DNA of 64,000 bases, taken from assembly GCF_900109665.1 (NCBI RefSeq), contig NZ_FOAO01000018.1, forward strand, positions 37,562 through 101,561. The letters are read 5' to 3'. Positions 57,689-64,000 of the stretch are shown here, piece after piece (positions within the stretch are counted from its first letter, which is position 1; the number at the start of each line of letters is the position of its first letter). Both the position numbers and the translations under genes were made by a program. The notes under the pieces are model-generated. The model saw only the letters and a program-made list of their open reading frames with translations. It did no database searches and had not been told where the DNA came from. Origin of the DNA: Blastococcus sp. DSM 46786 (GTDB lineage Bacteria; Actinomycetota; Actinomycetes; Mycobacteriales; Geodermatophilaceae).

Positions 57689-60600
57689 CTAGCTGACCGG
57701 GGGGCCGGCCGGCCGGCTGGCCGCCCGGCGGCGCCGCGGCCGGGGAGCCGCGGCAGGTGCCTCGCCGTTCCCGGAGGCCTGCGTCTCCGAGGCCGGCGGG
57801 GCGTCACGCGTCTGCGGGACGTCGTGGGCCGGCGGGGCGTCCTTCACCTGCGCACCGGCGTCGGCGGCGTGCGCCACCCCGCCGGGGACGACGTCGGCGG
57901 CCGTCGTGGCCGGGGTGATCGGCACCGCGTCCTGCTCCGGGGCCTCCACGGCGGCGACCTCACCGGCCGGGAGGACGTCGTCGGCTCCCGTCGCCGCCTC
58001 GGCGGCGGGCACCGCCACGGGGGCCGTCCCCGGCATCGGCGGGATCGTCGTCACCGGGGCGTCGGCCGCCTCGGGCGCGGGCGCCACGGGGTCGACCTCC
58101 TCGACCGTCTCGGCGGAGCCGTCGGCGACGGGCTCGCCGGCCGGCGTCCCGTCGTCGGCACTGGTGCCGGCGAGCACGGCGGCGTCCTCGGCCGCGCGTT
58201 CCTCCCCCGACTGCCCGCGGTTGCGGCGGCCCCGACTGCGGCGGCCGCCGCTGCGGCCGCCCTCGGCCGCCTCGCCGTCACCGGCGGGCGTCTCGGCGGC
58301 GACCGGCTGAGCAGTCTCCTCGACCTCCTTGGCGGCGGGGACCTCCTTGGCGGGCGTCTCCTTGCCCGAGGTCTCCTTGCCGCCACCGCCGTTGCCGCGG
58401 TTGCGCCCGCCACCGGAGTCCTTGCCGCCGCCGGAGTCCTTCGCGGCGTCCTTCCCGCCGGAGCCGTTGCCGCCCGAGCCGCCGCCCCGGCGCCTCTCGT
58501 CCACCGGATCGGTGCTGACGACGATCCCGCGGCCGCGGCAGTGCTCGCACGCCTCGGAGAAGACCTCCAGCAGCCCCTGGCCCACCCGCTTGCGGGTCAT
58601 CTGGACCAGGCCCAGGGAGGTCACCTCGGCGACCTGGTGCTTGGTGCGGTCGCGACCGAGGCACTCGGTCAGCCGCCGCAGCACGAGGTCGCGGTTGCTC
58701 TCGAGCACCATGTCGATGAAGTCGATGACGATGATGCCGCCGATGTCGCGCAGCCGGAGCTGGCGGACGATCTCCTCGGCCGCCTCCATGTTGTTGCGCG
58801 TCACCGTCTGCTCGAGGTTGCCGCCCGAGCCGGTGAACTTCCCGGTGTTGACGTCGACGACGGTCATCGCCTCGGTCCGGTCGATCACCAGCGAGCCGCC
58901 CGACGGCAGCCAGACCTTGCGGTCCAGCGCCTTGGTGAGCTGCTCGTCGATCCGCAGGTCGCGGAAGACGTCGCCCTCGCCGGTGTAGCGGGTGAGCCGC
59001 TCGGTGAGCTCGGGCGAGACGTGCGCGACGTAGGCCTCGACGGTGTCCCAGGCGTCGTCGCCCTGGACCACGAGCTCCTTGAAGTCCTCGTTGAAGACGT
59101 CGCGGATGACCCGGATCGCGAGGTCCGGCTCGCCGTAGAGCAGCGTCGGCGCGTTCGACGTCGACTCCGACTTCTGCTTGATGACGTCCCACTGCGCCTT
59201 GAGCCGGTTGACGTCGCGGGTGAGCTCCTCCTCCGAGGCACCCTCCGCGGCGGTCCGGATGATGACGCCGGCGTCCTCGGGGACGATCTTCTTCAGGATG
59301 TCCTTCAGCCGCTGCCGCTCGGTGTCGGGCAGCTTGCGGCTGATGCCGGTCATCGAGCCACCGGGCACGTAGACCAGGAACCGGCCGGGCAGGTTGATCT
59401 GCTGGGTCAGCCGGGCGCCCTTGTGCCCGATCGGGTCCTTGGTGACCTGGACCAGGATCTTGTCGCCGGACTTGAACGCCTGCTCGATCGAGCGCTGCTT
59501 GCCCGAGAGCCCGGCGGCGTCCCAGTTGACCTCACCGGCGTAGACGACGGCGTTGCGGCCCTTGCCGATGTCGACGAACGCCGCCTCCATGCTGGAGAGC
59601 ACGTTCTGCACCCGGCCCAGGTAGACGTTGCCCGCGAACGACGTCGCCGAGGCCTGGGTGACGTAGTGCTCGACCAGCACGTCGTCCTCGAGGACGGCGA
59701 TCTGCGTCCGCTCGCCGCGCTGGCGGATGACCATCGTGCGGTCGACCGCCTCGCGCCGGGCCAGGAACTCGGCCTCGGTGAGGATCGGCTGGCGGCGGCG
59801 GCCGGTGTCGCGGCCGTCCCGGCGGCGCTGGCGCTTGGCCTCCAGCCGGGTGGAGCCGGTGATGCCGCGGACGTCGTCGTCGCTCGTCGTGCGGCCGTTG
59901 CGGCCGGCCCGCTCGGGGCGGTCGTCGTCGTCGTCGGTGTCCTCGCCGCTGTCGTCGGCGCCGGAACTGCTGCCCCGACGGCGGCGACGGCGCCGCCGGC
60001 GGGTACCCGAGCCGGTCGAGCCCTCGTCGTCGTTGTCGTCCTCGTCGCCTTCGCCCGCGTCGCCGGACGTGTCCTCGTCCTCGGCGTCGTCGGTCTGCGG
60101 GCGCTCGTCGGCGGTGTCGTCGTCGGAGTCCGCGGAGTCCTCACCGCTGCGGCCGCGGCCGCGGCCGCGTCGGCCACGCCGGCGTCGACGGCTCGCCGCC
60201 GAGCCACCCTCGTCGCGGTCCTCGCCGGAGTCGTCGCGGTCGTCGGCGTCCCCGGCCTGCTCGTCGTCGGTCTCGGCCTCGGCCCGCTCCGGCTGCTCCT
60301 CGGCGGCGCGGCGGCGCGAACGGCTGCGGCGGGAGCGCGGCGCCTCCTCGGCGGGTGCCTCGTCGCGGTCCCGCTCCTCGGCGGTGCCCTCGGAGACGTC
60401 GGGCTCGGGCGACTCGGCGGGGCGGCGGCTACGCCGGCGGGGCGCCGGGGGCGCGTCGTCGGGCGGCGCCACGAAGCTCACGAACGCCGGGATCGCCGCC
60501 GCGGCGACCGGGCGCGCGGGCTCGACCGGCTCGGGGTCGGGTGCGGCCGCACCGGCCGGGCGGGTGGCCCGGCGGCGGGGGCGGGCGACGACCGCGGTCG

Positions 60601-60844
60601 GCTCCGGGGAGCTGAACTGGGCGCCGAACCGCGGGCCGGCCGGCTCGGGCTCGGGTTCCTCGGCCGCGTCCTCGGCCTCCGGCGTCGCCTCGTCGTCCTC
60701 GTCGGCGTCGGTCTCCGCCGCCCCCTCCTCGGGGGCCGCCGGGACGCCGGTGGCCTCGGCCTCGGCGGGCTGCGGTGTGCCCGGCGGGACGGCGGCGTCC
60801 GTGGTCTCGTCGGTGTCGGTGGTCGGGTGGTCGGTGTCAGCCAC
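57689..60844 (-). CDS. rne: Ribonuclease E/G family protein
   Basis: The 1051-residue endoribonuclease has three parts. Residues 1 to about 350 are an acidic/basic low-complexity arm (Asp/Glu/Arg/Ser-rich). The catalytic core (about 370-790) has the S1 segment [20 protein letters not shown], the DNase I-like [20 protein letters not shown] and the zinc-link CEHCRGRG near residue 765. The last 260 residues are another disordered Gly/Lys/Ala-rich arm, probably a scaffold for degradosome partners. It performs mRNA decay and rRNA/tRNA processing. The gene ends in TAG. It sits upstream of rplU, as in other actinobacteria. Confidence 0.95.
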   Translation of the reverse strand: MADTDHPTTDTDETTDAAVPPGTPQPAEAEATGVPAAPEEGAAETDADEDDEATPEAEDAAEEPEPEPAGPRFGAQFSSPEPTAVVARPRRRATRPAGAAAPDPEPVEPARPVAAAAIPAFVSFVAPPDDAPPAPRRRSRRPAESPEPDVSEGTAEERDRDEAPAEEAPRSRRSRSRRRAAEEQPERAEAETDDEQAGDADDRDDSGEDRDEGGSAASRRRRRGRRGRGRGRSGEDSADSDDDTADERPQTDDAEDEDTSGDAGEGDEDDNDDEGSTGSGTRRRRRRRRRGSSSGADDSGEDTDDDDDRPERAGRNGRTTSDDDVRGITGSTRLEAKRQRRRDGRDTGRRRQPILTEAEFLARREAVDRTMVIRQRGERTQIAVLEDDVLVEHYVTQASATSFAGNVYLGRVQNVLSSMEAAFVDIGKGRNAVVYAGEVNWDAAGLSGKQRSIEQAFKSGDKILVQVTKDPIGHKGARLTQQINLPGRFLVYVPGGSMTGISRKLPDTERQRLKDILKKIVPEDAGVIIRTAAEGASEEELTRDVNRLKAQWDVIKQKSESTSNAPTLLYGEPDLAIRVIRDVFNEDFKELVVQGDDAWDTVEAYVAHVSPELTERLTRYTGEGDVFRDLRIDEQLTKALDRKVWLPSGGSLVIDRTEAMTVVDVNTGKFTGSGGNLEQTVTRNNMEAAEEIVRQLRLRDIGGIIVIDFIDMVLESNRDLVLRRLTECLGRDRTKHQVAEVTSLGLVQMTRKRVGQGLLEVFSEACEHCRGRGIVVSTDPVDERRRGGGSGGNGSGGKDAAKDSGGGKDSGGGRNRGNGGGGKETSGKETPAKEVPAAKEVEETAQPVAAETPAGDGEAAEGGRSGGRRSRGRRNRGQSGEERAAEDAAVLAGTSADDGTPAGEPVADGSAETVEEVDPVAPAPEAADAPVTTIPPMPGTAPVAVPAAEAATGADDVLPAGEVAAVEAPEQDAVPITPATTAADVVPGGVAHAADAGAQVKDAPPAHDVPQTRDAPPASETQASGNGEAPAAAPRPRRRRAASRPAGPPVS

Positions 60845-61165
60845 GAGGGCTCTCGCCTCCTGTGCTGCTCCCGGGCGCCGATCGGTGAGGACTGGCGGCC
60901 GCGCAGGAGCACGGGGTTGGGCGGGGCGGGCCGCCGCGGGGGTGTGGCGGACGAACTCGCCCTGCGAAGTCTGTGGGCGGCTCCCGCGCGACGGTTGCCG
61001 CGGCAGGGAGCCGGTGTGCGGTGGTGCCCGTCCCGCGGTGACGCCGGGGGCGGTGGTGCAGGTCCTGCGGTGGTCTGGGCGTCCGGGCCGGGCTGGCCCG
61101 GGACGGGCGCGTCACGTCTGGCAGCCGTGCCGCTCGACAGCGCGCGGTCTCCGGGCGTCCGCCGG
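60845..61165. other. Upstream region of rne
   Basis: 321 bp between the DUF2344-type gene and rne. It is very GC-rich with several weak inverted repeats, such as GGGCC/GGCCC around 61083-61100. RNase E mRNA often has a long autoregulatory 5' leader, which could lie here, but I see no clear promoter or element. Confidence 0.4.
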
Positions 61166-61933
61166 TCAGACCGTCGCGTGCTCCCCCTGGCAGCGGGTGC
61201 GCGCCGCACGGTCAGGACCGAGCGGATCGGCCACGGTCCCGGTGTCGTCGAGCCGGCCCTGCGCCTCACGCACGGCCCGGGGGGGCAACGGCGGGCGCAG
61301 GTCGGCGACGGCAGCCAGGGCGGCCAACACGTCGTCGGGTCGTACAGCGGGCGTCACCTGCCGGACGACCATGTGCAGTATGGCACAACCTGCCTCCTCC
61401 GCCGCCGAAGCGCTGGCGACGGCGGGGCGGGCGTCGACGTCCTTGAGGCCGTTCTTGGTCCGCTTGGCGACGGTGACCACGTCGGCCGCCAGGAACTTCT
61501 CCACCGCCGGGGCGAGCTCCTCCAGCCGCACGCCGGGCAGCTCCACCCGCCAGACGGAGGTGTCGATCCGGTCGGCCAGCGAGCCGGTCCCCTGCACCGC
61601 CTCCACGCATTCCAGGACGGCGATGTCCTCGGGCAGCGCGGCGTCCAGCGCGGCCCGCACCGCCTCGGGGTCGCACCGCTCGGCGAGCCCGATCTCCACG
61701 TACTCCGCCTCGCTGGCCGAGCCCGTGGGCGCGGCACCGAGGTAGGAGATCTTCGGGTGCGGGCTGAAACCGGCGGAGAACGCCATCGGCACCCGCGCCC
61801 GGCGCAGCGCCCGCTCGAGGGCACGGGCCAGGTCGCGGTGCGAGGCGAAGCGGAGCCGGCCCCGCTTGGCGTAGCGGATGCGGAGCTTCTGGACGGTCGG
61901 CGGCGGCGGTGGGCCGTCGGGCTGGCGGGCCAT
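61166..61933 (-). CDS. TIGR03936/DUF2344 radical-SAM-associated protein
   Basis: The 255-residue protein starts at ATG 61933 with GGGGAGA upstream. VQKLRIRYAKRGRLRFASHRDLARALERAL and AFSAGFSPHPKISYLGAAPTG are the family hallmarks (quoted in part: RLRFASHRDL). It is nearly always encoded next to, or fused with, a TIGR03960 radical SAM protein, as here (13 bp apart). The role of the pair is unknown; an RNA-modification role has been suggested because the gene is usually near rne/rng. Confidence 0.92.
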   Translation of the reverse strand: MARQPDGPPPPPTVQKLRIRYAKRGRLRFASHRDLARALERALRRARVPMAFSAGFSPHPKISYLGAAPTGSASEAEYVEIGLAERCDPEAVRAALDAALPEDIAVLECVEAVQGTGSLADRIDTSVWRVELPGVRLEELAPAVEKFLAADVVTVAKRTKNGLKDVDARPAVASASAAEEAGCAILHMVVRQVTPAVRPDDVLAALAAVADLRPPLPPRAVREAQGRLDDTGTVADPLGPDRAARTRCQGEHATV

Positions 61934-61946
61934 GTCGTCTCCCCGC

Positions 61947-63869
61947 TCAGACGACGGTGAGCGGCAGCAGGCTGCGCCCCGTCGGCCCGATCTGGATATC
62001 GGTGCCCATGGTGGGGCAGACGCCGCAGTCGTAGCAGGGAGTCCACCGGCAGTCGGCGACCTCCTCCTCGGAGAGCGCCTCCTGCCAGTCCTCCCAGAGC
62101 CACTCCTTGTCCAGACCGGAGTCCAGGTGGTCCCAGGGCAGGATCTCCTGCTCGGTCCGCTCGCGCGTGGTGAACCAGTCCAGGTCCACGCCGAACGCCG
62201 GGAGCTCCTCGGCCGCGGCCTGCGTCCAACGCTCGAAGGAGAAGTGCTCGCTCCAGCCGTCGAACTTCCCGCCCTCGCGCCACACCCGCTCGATGACGCG
62301 GCCGACCCGGCGGTCACCGCGGGAGAGCAGGCCCTCGATCACGCCGGGCTTGCCGTCGTGGTAGCGCAGGCCGATGGAGCGGCCGATGCGGCGATCGCTG
62401 TTGATGGCCTGCCGGAGGAGCCTGAGCCGGGAGTCGATGGTGTCGGCGCTGGCCTGGGCCGCCCACTGGAAGGGCGTGTGCGGCTTGGGCACGAAGCCAC
62501 CGATGGAGACGGTGCAGCGGATGTCCTTGCGCCCGCTGGCCTCCCGGCCGGCGCGGATGACCTCGACCGCGAGCTCGGCGATCTCGAGCACGTCCTCGTC
62601 GGTCTCGGTCGGCAGCCCGCACATGAAGTAGAGCTTCACCTGCGTCCAGCCGTTGGCGTACGCCGTCGTCACCGTGCGGACGAGGTCCTCCTTGGACACC
62701 GTCTTGTTGATGACCCGGCGGATGCGCTCGCTGCCGCCCTCGGGGGCGAACGTCAGCCCGCTGCGCCGCCCGTTGCGGGAGAGCTCGTTGGCCAGGGTGA
62801 CGTTGAAGGCGTCGACCCGGGTGCTGGGCAGGCTGAGGCTGGTGTTGGTGCCCTCGTAGCGGTCGGCGAGCTGCTTGGCGACCTGGCCGATCTCGGAGTG
62901 GTCGGCGCTGGAGAGGCTGAGGAGCCCGACCTCCTCGTACCCGGTCGCCTTCAGCCCCTGCTCGACCATCGAGCCGATGCCGGTGATCGTCCGCTCGCGC
63001 ACCGGGCGGGTGATCATCCCGGCCTGGCAGAAGCGGCAACCGCGGGTGCAGCCGCGGAAGATCTCCACGCTCATCCGCTCGTGCACGCTCTCGGCCAGCG
63101 GCACCAGCGGCTGCTTCGGGTAAGGCCACTCGTCGAGGTCCATGACGGTGCGCTTGCCGACCTTGGCGGGCACGTCGTCACGGGTGCGGGTGACGGCGGC
63201 GATGGTGCCGTCGGGCCCGTAGGAGAAGGCGTAGAAGCGCGGCACGTAGACGCCGTCGACCCGGGAGAGCCGGGCGAGCAGCTCCTCGCGGCCACCGGGG
63301 CGCCCCTGCGCCTTCCACGCCTTGACGACGTCGGTGATGTCGCCGACGGCCTGCTCGCCGTCGCCGAGGACCGCGCAGTCGACGAAGTCCGCGACCGGCT
63401 CGGGGTTGAAGGCGGCGTGCCCGCCGGCGACGACGACCGGGTGGGTCTCGTCGCGGTCCACCGCATGCAGCGGGACCCCGGCGAGGTCGAGCGCCTCGAG
63501 CAGGTTGGTGTAGCCGAGCTCCGTCGCGAAGCTGACCCCCAGCAGGTCGAAGTCGCGCACCGAGCGGTGGCCGTCGACGGTGAACTGCGGGACGCCGTGC
63601 TCGCGCATGAGGGCGGCGAGGTCGGGCCAGACGGCGTAGGTGCGCTCGGCCAGGGCGTCGGGGCGCTCGTTGAGCACCTCGTACAGGATCATCAGGCCCT
63701 GGTTCGGCAGCCCCACCTCGTAGGCGTCGGGGTACATGAGCGCCCAGTGCACGGCCGCGGACTCCCACGGCTTGGTCTGGGCGTTGAGCTCGCCGCCGAC
63801 GTACTGGATCGGCTTCTGGATCTGGGCCAGCAGCGGCTCGAGGCGGGGGTAGAGGGTCTCACCAGTCAT
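61947..63869 (-). CDS. TIGR03960 family B12-binding-type radical SAM protein
   Basis: The 640-residue protein has an N-terminal Rossmann-like (B12-binding-type) region and a radical SAM domain with Cys274, Cys278 and Cys281 in RGCTRGCRFCQAG. A SAM-site GGSERIRRVINKTVSKEDLV region follows. The C-terminus has four Cys in CRWTPCYDCGVC, probably a second iron-sulfur site. Family function is not established. It is the upstream partner of the DUF2344-type gene and lies two genes before rne, the conserved neighbourhood. Confidence 0.93.
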   Translation of the reverse strand: MTGETLYPRLEPLLAQIQKPIQYVGGELNAQTKPWESAAVHWALMYPDAYEVGLPNQGLMILYEVLNERPDALAERTYAVWPDLAALMREHGVPQFTVDGHRSVRDFDLLGVSFATELGYTNLLEALDLAGVPLHAVDRDETHPVVVAGGHAAFNPEPVADFVDCAVLGDGEQAVGDITDVVKAWKAQGRPGGREELLARLSRVDGVYVPRFYAFSYGPDGTIAAVTRTRDDVPAKVGKRTVMDLDEWPYPKQPLVPLAESVHERMSVEIFRGCTRGCRFCQAGMITRPVRERTITGIGSMVEQGLKATGYEEVGLLSLSSADHSEIGQVAKQLADRYEGTNTSLSLPSTRVDAFNVTLANELSRNGRRSGLTFAPEGGSERIRRVINKTVSKEDLVRTVTTAYANGWTQVKLYFMCGLPTETDEDVLEIAELAVEVIRAGREASGRKDIRCTVSIGGFVPKPHTPFQWAAQASADTIDSRLRLLRQAINSDRRIGRSIGLRYHDGKPGVIEGLLSRGDRRVGRVIERVWREGGKFDGWSEHFSFERWTQAAAEELPAFGVDLDWFTTRERTEQEILPWDHLDSGLDKEWLWEDWQEALSEEEVADCRWTPCYDCGVCPTMGTDIQIGPTGRSLLPLTVV

Positions 63870-63932
63870 GACCCGTCCAGGGTAGCCGCCGCGGCGTCCC
63901 GCCCATGGTGATCAGGATGCTCCTATGGATCG

Positions 63933-64000
63933 TCAAGCGGCCGAGGCGATGTTTTCGGGCGACTGGGTGGGGCGTAGGACGTAGTAGAGCTCGCGGGCGA
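63933..64000 (-). CDS. C-terminal end of an unidentified protein (cut by window edge)
   Basis: Only the last 21 codons are inside the window, ending ELYYVLRPTQSPENIASAA. No gene can be named from this. The Tyr/Arg-rich end is reminiscent of transposase C-termini, but the evidence is thin. Confidence 0.35.
   Translation of the reverse strand, partial: ARELYYVLRPTQSPENIASAA

Noticed and set aside
63880..64000. Insertion sequence end at the right edge
   Set aside because: Only 21 codons and no clear terminal inverted repeat are visible, so no element is called.

Overview
The window is about 64 kb of very GC-rich chromosomal DNA from an actinobacterium. GTG starts are frequent, stops are almost all TGA, same-strand genes overlap by 4 bp (ATGA/GTGA), and several genes are actinobacterial types (HrcA/CIRCE, LprG-P55 pair, GpgP-like phosphatase, RNase E with long low-complexity arms). 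The order CBS protein-ybeY-phoH ... rsmE-dnaJ-hrcA ... hemW ... lepA-rpsT-holA-comEC-comEA-degV-phosphatase-rsfS-nadD ... proA ... proB-obgE-rpmA-rplU-rne matches, from memory, the M. tuberculosis Rv2366c-Rv2444c backbone, interrupted here by accessory blocks. A selenocysteine tRNA with a CUA anticodon points to Geodermatophilaceae (Blastococcus/Geodermatophilus), where UAG-encoded selenocysteine has been reported.

Layout. 1-5190: membrane CBS protein (cut by the window edge), ybeY, phoH carrying an in-frame class 3-type intein with a LAGLIDADG endonuclease, an enoyl-CoA hydratase and a HIT protein. 5267-9983: branched-chain amino-acid-type ABC importer in which LivM and LivG are one polypeptide, with a perfect 15-bp hairpin between the binding-protein gene and the permease genes. 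10309-13618: phosphonate-type ABC importer with a Tat-type lipoprotein and a double-length permease. 13734-16656: rsmE-dnaJ-hrcA with a perfect CIRCE operator. 16902-22867: a small conserved gene with an apparent CTG start, a lipoprotein, a membrane protein, a DesK/DesR-type two-component system with an ABC exporter, a DksA/TraR-like protein and a possible 51-codon gene. 22967-26446: hemW, a second enoyl-CoA hydratase and an HtrA-like lipoprotein protease. 26790-31651: a compact selenocysteine locus (selB-selA-selC on the minus strand, a WYL-domain gene and selD on the plus strand).

31870-36359: secreted protein, zinc-type oxidoreductase, guanidinium exporter gene gdx behind a guanidine-III riboswitch, and an MFS exporter plus LprG-like lipoprotein pair. 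36499-46312: lepA, rpsT, holA, comEC (whose frame runs far into holA), comEA, degV, a phosphatase, rsfS and nadD. 46385-48897: an 8-bp tandem array, then a MoxR ATPase and a VWA protein linked by a 16-codon micro-gene. 48922-53502: proA and a Zur-box-controlled zinc importer operon znuA-znuC-znuB-zur with a histidine-rich tail on ZnuB. 53521-64000: def, proB, obgE, rpmA, rplU, RNase E/G, a two-gene radical-SAM unit, and the cut end of an unidentified gene.

Most notable: the UAG-decoding tRNA-Sec (at least five genes here still end in TAG, so UAG must have two meanings), the PhoH intein with a visible WCT motif, the guanidine-III riboswitch, the octamer array with its terminal palindrome, and the coupled micro-gene between moxR and the VWA gene. 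No selenoprotein with an in-frame TAG was recognised in the window.
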